Assembly: GCA_017538195.1 (NCBI GenBank)
Contig: JAFYJH010000145.1
Location: 1-64,000, forward strand
Source of the DNA: Prevotella sp.
Lineage (GTDB): Bacteria; Bacteroidota; Bacteroidia; Bacteroidales; Bacteroidaceae
Length of the DNA: 64,000 nt
Direction: 5' to 3'
The notes beneath the pieces were generated by a model. It worked only from the letters and a program-made list of their open reading frames with translations, ran no database searches and was not told where the DNA came from. Shown one piece after another: positions 17,688 to 27,275 of the stretch (position 1 is the first letter of the stretch; each line of letters begins with the position of its first letter). The translations under genes were made by a program, and so were the position numbers.

Positions 17688-18365
17688 CTATTGAACCAGA
17701 AATTTCAGCAGCAGGCTGAGGCTCTCGGCATTTTTCCATTTGATTTTATTCTCTTTCAGGAACTTTTTCAAATCAGCGGCCCGTTCTGCTCCGACGAACT
17801 TTTCTACGTCTTTTTTGGTGGCATCAATGCGGGTGTCGTTGATGACGAAATAATAGTTTTCCACGATGGGAATATCCCGCCCATCCTTTTTCTCCTGTAG
17901 CATTTTTCCCAATTCAGGGTTGTTCAGACCGCCGAGGTCGAGCGAAGAAAGGTCGCGTGCCGCCGAGGAGTTCAGACTGGCTCCGTAGGCTCCGCTACCG
18001 GCTGCCATCGCGTCGAAATCGGCCTTTTTCAGCCGCAAAAGCAGGTTTGTACCCTCGTTTGCGACGATTTCCATCAGTTGGTGGTCGGAGAAGATGAAGG
18101 CTTGGTCGTCGCCCACTTCCACGCGGATGATATTTTTGTCGTTCGACTGAAAGATTCGCCCGTCCGTGTTGATGTAATGCAGCACGTTTCCGAGCAAGTG
18201 GATGTTCAGTTCGACTTCGCTTTTTTGCTTGCCCTCTGAATAGATCGTTCCTTTCTGGAAGTCCTCATAGAGATAAGGCCATTTGGTGTTCGGCACGTAT
18301 CTCTGTGCGCTGACGCTCAACGCAAGAAGGCAAAAAAGATTAAAAAGAAGAATTTTTCTGCTCAT
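17688..18365 (-). CDS. Secreted protein of unknown function, downstream of the C10 protease
   Basis: 225 residues with a signal peptide (LLFNLFCLLALSVSAQ). The mature part is mostly beta then helical, with no cysteine and no motif I recognise. The N-terminal half (YSEGKQKSEVELNIHLLGN) is strand-rich; the C-terminal part (~165-225) is Lys-rich and helical. It begins 6 bp after the C10 protease stop, so the two are almost surely cotranscribed. Small proteins next to C10 proteases are sometimes inhibitors (Spi type), but nothing here proves that. Confidence 0.7.
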   Translation of the reverse strand: MSRKILLFNLFCLLALSVSAQRYVPNTKWPYLYEDFQKGTIYSEGKQKSEVELNIHLLGNVLHYINTDGRIFQSNDKNIIRVEVGDDQAFIFSDHQLMEIVANEGTNLLLRLKKADFDAMAAGSGAYGASLNSSAARDLSSLDLGGLNNPELGKMLQEKKDGRDIPIVENYYFVINDTRIDATKKDVEKFVGAERAADLKKFLKENKIKWKNAESLSLLLKFLVQ

Positions 18366-18371
18366 ATCAGC

Positions 18372-19943
18372 CTATTTTTTAATGATTTTGATAGTATTGA
18401 CGCTTCCGTCGGACAATTGTTTGCGGAGAATGTTCAAGCCTTTCTGCGGTCCGCTCAACTGGCGGCCTTCAGGCGAGAAATAAGCCTCTTTCACAACGAT
18501 TGCCTCCTCGTCGGTAAGGTTGTAGATGCCATCGGTGTTGCCAACGACAATCGTGAATGTGCGCTCGACCGAGCCTTGATTCATCGTGTTCGTGGCAATG
18601 ATGGTCAGCGTTTCCTCGCCTTCCTCAAGTTCTTGGGTCGTATAAAGTTTGTTGTCTTCGACCTTGAACGGTGCTTCGAGGTATTTATGCTGGCGCGGAC
18701 TGTATTTTCCCCTTAAAACATAGGAATATTCAGGGTCGGTTGCCTCACTTTCCACTTGGACATTGGCGACAAACGTTCCCTCGGGCTGACTGGCGGCGAC
18801 GGTGTAGTTCGACAGCGTGATGTCGCTCGGTTTTTCCGACGGCGCACGCACGCCCACGACGACTCCTTGTCCACTGGTATAGTCCATGTCCATCGTCTTG
18901 TCGCGCAATCCGTCGAGGCCGAAATAGCCGTCGTTGGAGCCGCCCCAACCCCAGTTCACGTGGAACCACGAGCCGTCGTAGCCATCGAGATTGAAGCAGT
19001 GACCGTAGTTTTTCTTGGGGTCATGGCCGCTATAAGCCACGGCGCGACCTTCGCGAAGTTCCGTCAGAATCAGTTCTTCCCAGTCACCCTGATAACTCGT
19101 ACGAGTGTAATACTTCACACTGGCAGGATATTGGAAGTTGCGCTGCAAGGCTCCGGGAATATACGATGTCTGAGTGCCGGAACCGCCTGGTCCATAACCC
19201 ATTTTGATGGACACGCCGCAATGCCAGAGCAGTCGAGCCACATCGTCTTTGGTGTTGGCACCGCTCAGAATAGCACTCCAGTTGTAGTCGGGCTCCTCAT
19301 CGTAGTTGATGTAAAGATGTCCGTAGGTGTCATGGTCGTAACTGTACTGTCCGACGGGACGCGGCGGCCACTTGGCGACGCTCATCGCCTGCGCCATTCC
19401 GACTGCCACGCAGCCCACATAAACCCGGCCACTGGGACCGCTGGCATCTTTCGGGCAGTATTTGTTGTAGGGATTTCCCTGATTCCACGTCACGCTGATC
19501 AGCGGAGAAATCTTGTCAGACGATGCTCTCGTTGCCTCGAATTCCGTTTCAAGAGCCTCGCTGTCCCATCCTGCGTGTTTTGTGCCTTGCAGTCGGGCAT
19601 TGCGAACCACTTGCTGACTATACACGTCCATCATGCCCCGAAAATTCTCGGCTTGGCAGTCGATTTGGAACGTGCCCTCGCCCGAGTAGCCAATCAGCGG
19701 AGCCGACATGTCGTCTGCCGAAATCAGTGCCCAGCCGCCTTTCGCGAACTGCACGACATGATAGGCCGAGCGGCCTTCATAGCTGACGGTTTGGATCGAC
19801 TGCACTTCTCGGTTGAAACCGGCAATGCGCTGTTTCAGCAGCGTTTGTGCTTTCTTGGCGGCAGTTTCCTGACTGACATCGGCGGCTTGTAGGCTCACCA
19901 AAGGCAAACTGAGAATTAACAACAAGAGGATTTTCCTTTTCAT
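18372..19943 (-). CDS. C10 family cysteine protease (streptopain-like)
   Basis: A secreted papain-fold protease. Signal peptide, then a Spi-type propeptide (~25-135) that must be removed. Catalytic Cys is C178 in VGCVAVGMAQAM; catalytic His is H315 in YGHCFNLDGYDG, followed by WFHVNWGWGGSNDGYF, the usual C10 signature. A beta-sandwich region (~375-460) precedes a tail (EAYFSPEGRQLSGPQKGLN) resembling the C-terminal tails of other secreted proteins here. The start is taken at MKRKILLL; MTVMKRK, three codons earlier, is possible. First gene of a two-gene operon. Confidence 0.9.
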   Translation of the reverse strand: MKRKILLLLILSLPLVSLQAADVSQETAAKKAQTLLKQRIAGFNREVQSIQTVSYEGRSAYHVVQFAKGGWALISADDMSAPLIGYSGEGTFQIDCQAENFRGMMDVYSQQVVRNARLQGTKHAGWDSEALETEFEATRASSDKISPLISVTWNQGNPYNKYCPKDASGPSGRVYVGCVAVGMAQAMSVAKWPPRPVGQYSYDHDTYGHLYINYDEEPDYNWSAILSGANTKDDVARLLWHCGVSIKMGYGPGGSGTQTSYIPGALQRNFQYPASVKYYTRTSYQGDWEELILTELREGRAVAYSGHDPKKNYGHCFNLDGYDGSWFHVNWGWGGSNDGYFGLDGLRDKTMDMDYTSGQGVVVGVRAPSEKPSDITLSNYTVAASQPEGTFVANVQVESEATDPEYSYVLRGKYSPRQHKYLEAPFKVEDNKLYTTQELEEGEETLTIIATNTMNQGSVERTFTIVVGNTDGIYNLTDEEAIVVKEAYFSPEGRQLSGPQKGLNILRKQLSDGSVNTIKIIKK

Positions 19944-19983
19944 AACTGTCATTTCATTCGTTTCTAAGGGTGATAAAAGCTAA

Positions 19984-20028
19984 AAAATCCCCTTTTCCCC
20001 GCACTTCTGGCGAGGAAAAGAGGATTTT
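19984..20028 (-). terminator. Terminator of the first SusCD operon
   Basis: Interrupted stem AAAATCC..CTTTTCC with GGAAAAG.GGATTTT around a 15-nt loop; on the minus strand it ends in TTTTTT. It closes the operon 27065 to 20042. Confidence 0.8.
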
Positions 20029-20041
20029 CTTGGGTTTCAAG

Positions 20042-21676
20042 TTATTTGCGGATGTGCTTCTTCAGGTTGCGGACAGCAGTATTCACTTTCTTAGCCTTCG
20101 ATTTTGCTTTCGATGAAGCTTTCCACGAACGAGCAGCTGCGGCTTTCGGAGTGAGGGTGGCAATAGAAGCCTTCTCCATCCAACCAAGAGCGTCTTCGTA
20201 ATTTTCATCGCAAGCAACAAGACCTAAGTCTGTGGAAGTAATCGTGCCGTCGGCATTGATGGTGAATTCAATTTCATCCTTGTATGTCTGGCTGTATGTA
20301 ATCAGACCATAGACGGTACCACTGGAAGCCGTATAAAGGCCCAAAACCTGATAGGCGTAAATGTACAACTTGCTTGCGGACAAGTCATAATAACCTTCAA
20401 ATTCTCCACCAGGAACGTAGTCACTGAAGAGTCCTTTGATAATCACGCCATTTTCATTTTCGGGATCCTCAGTAATGGTGACAGGACCACCATCATATTG
20501 ACCTCCGTCGTAGGCAGACGTATAGATGAAGTCAAAGGTTCCGATGACATTGTCAACCGTCGGTTGGAAAGTAGAATACTTCCAAGTGATCGTGCTTGTG
20601 TATTCTGCATTCGGGTTGCCATAGACATCGTTGATGGCACCTTCGACCATCTTCAGCGCGACAGTTTCTTCCGAGTTGGGTGCTTCCGGCAGTTTGAAGG
20701 TGAGCTTCTTACCGCTGACCGACCACTGTTCGGCAGTCAGTTTGTAAGTCGCCGTGCGCTTCTTGCCACTATAGACAACCTCCAAGTCGCCTGCTTCCAC
20801 GGTTTCGTCGTTGCGGAAGATGTCGAAATCGAAGGTCAGTTCGCCTGCGAAAGCTTCCCAGTTGTCGAACTCTTTATCTTTGGGAGCTGTCACATTCTTG
20901 TCGGTTACTTCAAATGCTTCGTTGGCAGCGTGTACCCAGATTCCGAGGAACTTGTCGTTCTTTTCGTCGTAGGAGCTTGTGAAAGCAGTACACTGGTTGC
21001 CGACTGCATCGACAAACGCGCCCTTTTCCCATGAGAAGGCAATGAATGAGCCTGCGGGAGCATTGGGAACGGAGAAGGTCACGGTCTTGCCCGAAATGGT
21101 CACTTCAATGTCCTCGGGATTGACGGTAACGGGATTTTCCCAGTCCCACTCCTTGTAATAGACGGCCTTCACAGCACCTGTTCCGCGCTTGACAGCCTGA
21201 TTGAAGCCCACCTGCACAGCTTTGTTGGCAGCGTCTTCCTTCAGAGTCATCGGTTTCGGAGCGTTTTTGTCGGTGGTCGTGATGCTCTTCACGACGACGT
21301 CGCCGATGATGCCCTTGTCGTTGCTGGCAACGGCATAGACCTGATAGGTCGTGTTCGGCTCTGCGCCATCGATGGGCAGCGTCAGCGTCGGATATTGGCT
21401 CGTGTTCACCACGCTGTTGCCATATCCGCCCTTGAGCAACGTGTAACCGTCGATGGTTTCAGCCTCGGGGCTCTCATCGATGATGAATGCATAGTAGGTT
21501 GTTCCGGCAGCCGGTGTCAATGTGATGGTGAATGCCGAGTCTGACGGCTGGGCAGCCACAACGTTCACGTCGATCGACGGACCATCGCCGTACTTCTCTG
21601 TCACGGCATCGTCCCAAGTTGTACAACTGGCGAGACCCATGACCATGATCGCTAAACTATAAAATATTTTCTTCAT
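20042..21676 (-). CDS. SusE/SusF-position surface lipoprotein with Ig-like domains
   Basis: 544 residues. Lipoprotein signal ending LASC-TTWDD. Several Ig-like/fibronectin-like beta domains follow (~35-125 with NTTYQVYAVASNDKG; ~130-225; ~240-350), then a C-terminal beta domain (~365-510). The last 33 residues are strikingly basic (KASSKAKSKAKK, NLKKHIRK). It is the last gene of the SusCD operon, where SusE/SusF-type glycan-binding proteins are found. Glycan binding is inferred from position. Start taken at MKKIFYS. Confidence 0.8.
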   Translation of the reverse strand: MKKIFYSLAIMVMGLASCTTWDDAVTEKYGDGPSIDVNVVAAQPSDSAFTITLTPAAGTTYYAFIIDESPEAETIDGYTLLKGGYGNSVVNTSQYPTLTLPIDGAEPNTTYQVYAVASNDKGIIGDVVVKSITTTDKNAPKPMTLKEDAANKAVQVGFNQAVKRGTGAVKAVYYKEWDWENPVTVNPEDIEVTISGKTVTFSVPNAPAGSFIAFSWEKGAFVDAVGNQCTAFTSSYDEKNDKFLGIWVHAANEAFEVTDKNVTAPKDKEFDNWEAFAGELTFDFDIFRNDETVEAGDLEVVYSGKKRTATYKLTAEQWSVSGKKLTFKLPEAPNSEETVALKMVEGAINDVYGNPNAEYTSTITWKYSTFQPTVDNVIGTFDFIYTSAYDGGQYDGGPVTITEDPENENGVIIKGLFSDYVPGGEFEGYYDLSASKLYIYAYQVLGLYTASSGTVYGLITYSQTYKDEIEFTINADGTITSTDLGLVACDENYEDALGWMEKASIATLTPKAAAARSWKASSKAKSKAKKVNTAVRNLKKHIRK

Positions 21677-21694
21677 AATCATTCCGTTGTTAAG

Positions 21695-22570
21695 TTATTT
21701 TTTCTTAAACACGACAGCGCGGTCAATTGCGTAGTAACCAGCCAGAGTCGTAGTACCCTTATTGTAGGCAGCAGCAGCAATCCACGTGGTCGGCGTGATG
21801 GTAATCGTACCGTCGGCGCTGATTGTGCCCACTACGAAGTCGGTGATGTCGTCGGCGCCTTCATTGGTGTAGGCTTCGAGAACCACGTCATAGCTCGAGT
21901 TGCTTCCAATCGTCTGATTGACCGGAACACGAATTTCTGTCTTCTCATCATTGACAATACCATAGATTGCATCGGGGAAGCCAGCCGGAGTGAAGCCGTA
22001 AATCCAAACCTTGTTCAGGTCGTTGGCATCCTTTTCAATGGTGGTCTTCCAATCCTCGACTGCCCAACTTCCATAGTAGTCTTCACCCTGTGCGTCAAAC
22101 GAACCGAGGATGAATGCCAGCGGGTGCTCGTCGTCTTCGATGGTGACGCTGCAGGTCTTGGATGCGCCGAGATTGACTCCCTGCGGATTGACCAGATTGA
22201 TCGTCATCTTCACATCGCCGCCGAACACGTCGTTGTCGATGATGTTGAACTTAATCTTCTGCGTAGCTCCCTCGCCGCCAGTGAAATTGAGCGTCTTCGA
22301 GCCTTCGATAGTGTAGTGTGTTCCTTCGATGGCACCGCCCTTTTCGGGGGCGACAATCTCGAAGTCCACAGATCCGTTGATGCCACTGAGCGAGGTCAGC
22401 ATGACGCTCACTTCGAGCGTGCCGCCAGTCTCAACGACCGAAGCCGTCGAACTGGTGAACGCCACGAAAGCATCCTTGTCGTCAAATTCAGGCAGGTCGT
22501 TCACGTTGCACGATGCAAACGTGAGTGCAACGGCAGCCATCAAACCATATATAAACTTGATTTTCTTCAT
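21695..22570 (-). CDS. Calx-beta-like surface lipoprotein of the SusCD operon
   Basis: 291 residues. Lipoprotein signal ending FASC-NVNDLPEFDDKD, with acidic residues after the Cys as in surface-exported Bacteroidetes lipoproteins. Residues ~40-150 fit a Calx-beta domain (EVSVMLTSLSGINGSVDFEI, then IKFNIIDNDVFGGD, then CSVTIEDDEHP). The C-terminal half is a beta domain of the kind seen in SusE-like proteins. It lies between susD and the larger lipoprotein, with 18 bp to the next gene. Confidence 0.8.
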   Translation of the reverse strand: MKKIKFIYGLMAAVALTFASCNVNDLPEFDDKDAFVAFTSSTASVVETGGTLEVSVMLTSLSGINGSVDFEIVAPEKGGAIEGTHYTIEGSKTLNFTGGEGATQKIKFNIIDNDVFGGDVKMTINLVNPQGVNLGASKTCSVTIEDDEHPLAFILGSFDAQGEDYYGSWAVEDWKTTIEKDANDLNKVWIYGFTPAGFPDAIYGIVNDEKTEIRVPVNQTIGSNSSYDVVLEAYTNEGADDITDFVVGTISADGTITITPTTWIAAAAYNKGTTTLAGYYAIDRAVVFKKK

Positions 22571-22612
22571 AATCTTTTACTTTTTTACCGTTTTACTTTT
22601 TAACTTTTTCGC

Positions 22613-24031
22613 TTAGTAGCCCGGATTCTGCTCCATGTTGGGGTTCGCATTCATTTCGCGCTTCGGAATCGGCATTGCCCACTTGTAGTTGGGGAATTCA
22701 ATGTCCTTGTTGTTCACGTCGTCGAAGTCGGTACGCTTCAGCGACTTCTTGCAACGGGCATAGTCATAGACGATGTGGCCTTCGAACATCAGTTCCTTGC
22801 GACGCTCGTCGAATGTGTTGAACTGGGCGGGAACGGTTGCACCACGCTTCGATGCAACGGCTTCCAAGTCGCCACGTGCGCTGGCTCCGCTGATGGAGGC
22901 GCCATTGGAGATGGCTTCGGCACGGTTCAGATACATTTCAGAGAGGCGGAGGATAGGCATGTTGGTTGCGCGGGGCACACCGCCTTCCTTACCGTGGAAC
23001 TTCGTCATGAAGTAGTCGCCATTCGACAGGTCGAAGAATTTCTGGCGGACATCGCCGTCTTCGTAGAGGTCGAAGAGGTCTTTTGTGGCGCAAACGTCAG
23101 CCGAGCCTTCGTCACCGCGGTTGGTGATGTAGGGGATGTGGGTCCAGCCGGAGCCGTCCCAACCGCCGTTCTTCTGCGAACCGAACAGTTCGAAGATGAT
23201 TTCGCCACCCTTCGGAGCGGTCGTTGCGGAGAACATCTTGACATAGTCGTCGCCGGAAAGCAGGCTGAACTTGCCGCTGTTGATGACGGTGGTCGCATAG
23301 TTGGCGGATTTCTGCCATTCGCCCATGTAGAGATAGACGCGCGAGAGCAGGGCCTGGATGGCGCTCTTCGACACGACTGCGGCGGGATCGTCGCAACCCG
23401 AGCGGGTGTAGTCGGCGGAAATCAGACCTTCGGCTTCGAGCAGGTCGGCCACAATCTGGTCGTAAACTTCCTTGACGGTGTTACGTGCAGGCTGTCCGTT
23501 CTCGGTGACGAGAACAACGGGCACACCAAGGCTGTTAGGCTCATGGGTGTAGGGCTGCGCGTAGGTGATGACGAGGTCGAAATGGCAGAGCGCACGGATG
23601 AAGAGTGCTTCGGCCATCAGGTTGTCAATCTGCTGTTGAGTTACTTCGTTGGAAGTCTTGCCTTCGAGGTTGTTGATGATGTTGTTGGCCCACGAAATCG
23701 TGTAGTAGGCATACGACCACAGCGATGAGGTGCTTTCAGCGGTGTAGTTCCACTGTGTGTCGGTGCGATAGCGTCCCGAGCCGGGTTCCGACTTGGGGTT
23801 CTTGGCGTTTCCGGCGCGCAGTTCCGACTGCAAGATGAACTGTCCGTCGTACCAGTCGGCACTCTGGAAGTAGTAGCAGAGAGCTGCACCGGCCGAATTC
23901 AGGCCGTCGTAGGTTGAAAGTGTCAGCTCGTTGCTCTGCTTGAGCACAGGCTCTTCGACAAGGAAGTCCTTACAGGAGCTGAGAGAACCGATGGCAGCGA
24001 TGGCTGCAAGTCCTAAAAATATCTTTTTCAT
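22613..24031 (-). CDS. SusD/RagB family glycan-binding lipoprotein (first system)
   Basis: 472 residues. Lipoprotein signal ending LSSC-KDFLVEEP. TPR-like SusD fold: NNIINNLEGKT, AEALFIRALCHFDLVITYAQPY and ALLSRVYLYMGEWQ are the usual helical signatures. The C-terminal part has LRLSEMYLNRAEA and FDERRKELMFEGHIVYDYAR, then ends NPNMEQNPGY as in the NCBI SusD_RagB set. It works as the lid of the SusC channel encoded just upstream. Confidence 0.93.
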   Translation of the reverse strand: MKKIFLGLAAIAAIGSLSSCKDFLVEEPVLKQSNELTLSTYDGLNSAGAALCYYFQSADWYDGQFILQSELRAGNAKNPKSEPGSGRYRTDTQWNYTAESTSSLWSYAYYTISWANNIINNLEGKTSNEVTQQQIDNLMAEALFIRALCHFDLVITYAQPYTHEPNSLGVPVVLVTENGQPARNTVKEVYDQIVADLLEAEGLISADYTRSGCDDPAAVVSKSAIQALLSRVYLYMGEWQKSANYATTVINSGKFSLLSGDDYVKMFSATTAPKGGEIIFELFGSQKNGGWDGSGWTHIPYITNRGDEGSADVCATKDLFDLYEDGDVRQKFFDLSNGDYFMTKFHGKEGGVPRATNMPILRLSEMYLNRAEAISNGASISGASARGDLEAVASKRGATVPAQFNTFDERRKELMFEGHIVYDYARCKKSLKRTDFDDVNNKDIEFPNYKWAMPIPKREMNANPNMEQNPGY

Positions 24032-24074
24032 ATTCATATCTTTTTCCTTTCGTTACTTGTTTGGTACTCTCTAA

Positions 24075-27065
24075 TTAAAATACAAGGTCGAGTCCGATGG
24101 CGAAGGTCTTCGACACGGGATAGATACCCGTACCCATACCTGTGATGCCACGCTCGGGATCCCAGAAGTTCACATCGTGGAAAGTGAATACGTTCAGACC
24201 GCTGGCATAGACCTTTGCACCCTGAATGCCTGCTTTCTGGAGCAGTGTGCGGGGCAGGTTGTACGACAGCGTCACGTCCTTGATGCGGAAGTAGTCGCCT
24301 TTCTCCAACCAGCGCGTCGAGGCAAACTGGTAGCTGTTGGTCGAGTTGCCTGCGATGGGCTTCGGGCTCACGCCAGTGTCGCCCGGCTTCTTCCAATAGT
24401 TCAGTGCGCTCTTGGCTTGGTTCATCGACATTTGGTTACCGTCGGCCTGCAAGTAGCGGTTTTCGACGATGAGAACCTTGTTGCCGGCCTTGAACTCGCA
24501 AACCACGCTCAGCGAGAGGTCTTTCCACGAAACAGTGGTGTTCAGACCGCCGGTGAACTTCGGTTCGGGGCTGCCTGCCTTGATGTAGTTGGCATCGTTG
24601 TAGTTGTTGGTCAGTTCGCCGTTCTTGTTGCGCCAGAGGGCTTCACCATTGACGGGGTTCACACCGTAGTAGTCTTTCAGGTAGAACGTGTAAAGACGCT
24701 CGCCAACGATGTGCTGCAGACGTGAGTCGCCAGAATAGGCCATCATGTCGTCACCGGCAAGTTCGAGAATTTCAGACTTGTTGTGCGAAAGGTTGAAGCC
24801 GGCATCCCATTTCCAGTCGCCCTTGTCGATGATGTTGGCATCGAGTTGGAATTCAACACCCGTGTTGCGGAGCGAGCCGACGTTGGTGAATGCGGTGTTG
24901 AAGCCGGAAGTCGAAGACTGTGCCTTGTCGAGCAACATGTCGGTGGTCTTACGCGAATAGACATCGATGCTACCCGAGAAGCGCTTCAGGAAGCGGAAGT
25001 CGATACCGACGTTCCAAGTGTAGTTCTTTTCCCAAGAGAGCTTCGAGTTGGCAGGCGTCGAAGGAACCAGACCCGTGATGCCGTTGTAAGTTCCCGATGC
25101 GTAAGTACCGTACTGGCGATAGCGGCTGATGTTGTTGTTACCGTTCACACCGTAGGATGCGCGGAGTTTCAGCATGTCAATCCACTTGATGTCCTTCATG
25201 AATTTCTCGTGGTGGATGTTCCAAGAAGCACCGAGCGACCAGAACAGACCCCACTGGTTGTCTTGTCCGAAGAGCGACGATCCGTCGTAACGGATGGAAG
25301 CCTGCAAGAAATAGCGGGAATCGAAGTTATAGTCGAGGATTCCGAAGTAGGAAAGCAGCGTTTCGGTCGAAACGTCGTAGTCGGCACCGAACCAGTCGCC
25401 CGTGTCGAAGTTACCCGACGGCAGATGGGGAATCTGCGGATTCAAATTGCCGATGCGCTGGTAGTTGTCGAAATAGGTGTCGTGCTTGGCTTCCTGACCG
25501 ATCAGGGCGCGGACGCTGTGCTTGTCAAGATAGACATCCTGCCACGTTGCCGTGTTTGAGGTGGTCAGCACGCGATACTGCGTCTGGTTGGTTTGCAGAC
25601 GGGGATAGCCGCTGGCGTTGTTGCTGGCTTCGAGGCTCCAGTAGCGGCGGCCTTCGTGGAAGCTCATCTGAGCGGCGTTGTTCGTCTTCAGGGTCAGTTG
25701 GCGGATGGGCTTCCACTCCAAGTAGATGCTTCCGTCGAACTGGTAGCGCTTCTGCCACTGGTCGTCGTATTCAGCCGTGGCGCGCGGGTTGGTGTTGGAG
25801 TTCTCCGAAATCAGCGTGTTGTGCGTTCCGTCCTCGTTGTAAGCCTTCGACCAAGGCAGAATCGTCATGCCTGCGAAAGCGGGGTTGGAATAGTAGAGCG
25901 CCTGCATCGGCACGTCCTCACCGTAGGTGTAGGCCACGTTCACGCGAGCACCCGTCTTCAAATTCTTGTTGATTTCGTGGTCGGCGTTCACACGTGCCTG
26001 AATACGGTCGTACTTGATGCCGTAGAAGACACCTTCCGTGTTGCTGTACGAAATCGAGTTGTAGTATCTCGTCTTGGCTGTTCCGCCCTGCAACACTGCT
26101 TCGTATTCCTGCATCTTACCCGTGCGGGTCATGTGGTCCATCCAGTTGGTCTGGGTGCGGCTCAGCAACTCGTAGGGACGATAGTAAGAGGCACCGCCTG
26201 TGGGATCGTCGGGGTTCTTGCCGGCATTGCGGATAGCATCGCGCTGGAATTCCAACAGTTCCTGGCCGGTCATCACACCGTAGTCGTTGTCGTTAGCCAA
26301 CTGCGACATACCGAACTTGGCGCGCACCGTGAATGTGCTCTTGCCTTCCTTACCGCTCTTCGTGGTGATCAGAATCACACCGTTGGCAGCACGGCTACCA
26401 TAGACAGAAGCTGCGGCAGCGTCCTTCAGCACGGTGATGCTCTCGATGTCGTTCGGGTTGAGCATCGCAATCGGGTTCGACGTGTTCGTGAAGTACGAGT
26501 CGTCACCGCTGTTGATGGGGATACCATCGACAACGTACAACGGACCGCTACCAGCGTTGATCGAACTGATACCGCGAATGCGAATCTGCGAAGCAGAGCC
26601 CGGCTGACCCGAGGCTTGCGTCACCTGCACACCGGCGAGCTTACCGCTGAGCATCTTATCGACCGAAATCGCGGGGATGTCGGCAATCTCAGCGGCGCTG
26701 ACCGAGGTGATACTACCCGTCTTGGCCTCGCGGCGCTGTGTACCATAGGCCACAACCACCACTTCGTCAAGCGAGCTTTGTTCGTCGGTAAGCACGATGC
26801 GCATGTTCGGACGAGCCGTCACCTCGATCGGCTCCATGCCGACATACGTGATGCGCAACAAATCATGTCCCTTCGGACACGTCAGAGTGAACTTACCGTC
26901 CACGTTAGTTGTCGTACCGACCTGTGTTCCTGCGACCATCACGGTAGCACCTACAACGGGTTCGTTGTCTTGAGACACTACGGTACCACTGACTTGCGTC
27001 TGGGCCATTGCCCCTATTGCTGTGAATAGGAAGGCGGCCAAAAACATACTTAGTCTTTTAACCAT
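24075..27065 (-). CDS. SusC/RagA family TonB-linked outer membrane transporter (first system)
   Basis: 996 residues: signal peptide, a carboxypeptidase-like regulatory domain (~22-95), a TonB box/plug (SSLDEVVVVAYGTQRRE at ~105, plug to ~230 with IRIRGISSINAGSGPLYVVDG) and a 22-strand barrel ending in an aromatic strand (TFAIGLDLVF). It imports oligosaccharides with SusD. The first ~110 residues are nearly the same as in the second SusC at 29086, while plug and barrel differ strongly. The two genes diverge around an ATPase gene. Confidence 0.95.
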   Translation of the reverse strand: MVKRLSMFLAAFLFTAIGAMAQTQVSGTVVSQDNEPVVGATVMVAGTQVGTTTNVDGKFTLTCPKGHDLLRITYVGMEPIEVTARPNMRIVLTDEQSSLDEVVVVAYGTQRREAKTGSITSVSAAEIADIPAISVDKMLSGKLAGVQVTQASGQPGSASQIRIRGISSINAGSGPLYVVDGIPINSGDDSYFTNTSNPIAMLNPNDIESITVLKDAAAASVYGSRAANGVILITTKSGKEGKSTFTVRAKFGMSQLANDNDYGVMTGQELLEFQRDAIRNAGKNPDDPTGGASYYRPYELLSRTQTNWMDHMTRTGKMQEYEAVLQGGTAKTRYYNSISYSNTEGVFYGIKYDRIQARVNADHEINKNLKTGARVNVAYTYGEDVPMQALYYSNPAFAGMTILPWSKAYNEDGTHNTLISENSNTNPRATAEYDDQWQKRYQFDGSIYLEWKPIRQLTLKTNNAAQMSFHEGRRYWSLEASNNASGYPRLQTNQTQYRVLTTSNTATWQDVYLDKHSVRALIGQEAKHDTYFDNYQRIGNLNPQIPHLPSGNFDTGDWFGADYDVSTETLLSYFGILDYNFDSRYFLQASIRYDGSSLFGQDNQWGLFWSLGASWNIHHEKFMKDIKWIDMLKLRASYGVNGNNNISRYRQYGTYASGTYNGITGLVPSTPANSKLSWEKNYTWNVGIDFRFLKRFSGSIDVYSRKTTDMLLDKAQSSTSGFNTAFTNVGSLRNTGVEFQLDANIIDKGDWKWDAGFNLSHNKSEILELAGDDMMAYSGDSRLQHIVGERLYTFYLKDYYGVNPVNGEALWRNKNGELTNNYNDANYIKAGSPEPKFTGGLNTTVSWKDLSLSVVCEFKAGNKVLIVENRYLQADGNQMSMNQAKSALNYWKKPGDTGVSPKPIAGNSTNSYQFASTRWLEKGDYFRIKDVTLSYNLPRTLLQKAGIQGAKVYASGLNVFTFHDVNFWDPERGITGMGTGIYPVSKTFAIGLDLVF

Positions 27066-27168
27066 AAATTCTCTCTCTTTTTAGTTAATGAATAATGTTA
27101 ATAATATAATAATGTGTTATACATTTATTTTTCTTTACATTTTCCTCTGCTTCCTCCATTTCAGACTG

Positions 27169-27199
27169 CAAATTTAGCAATTTTTCATCAAACGCACAA
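27169..27199 (-). promoter_or_regulatory. Promoter of the first SusCD operon
   Basis: TTG (27199-27197), 20 nt, TAAATTTG (27176-27169). It leaves a leader of about 95 nt before the start at 27065. The rest of the 27066-27275 gap is AT-rich with nothing else seen. Confidence 0.7.
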
Positions 27200-27275
27200 T
27201 TTTTTTTCCATTTTTTTTATGAAAAGGTGGTTTTTAGGGGTGGTTTGTGCCCATTTGTTAAAAAATATTCCATTT

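Noticed and set aside
25593..27029. Long open frame antisense to the first susC (478 codons), and similar long antisense frames at 2987-4750, 39159-40748, 57870-59042
   Set aside because: They mirror genes with clear families on the other strand; their Arg/Val/His-rich products show no domain and result from GC-biased codons.
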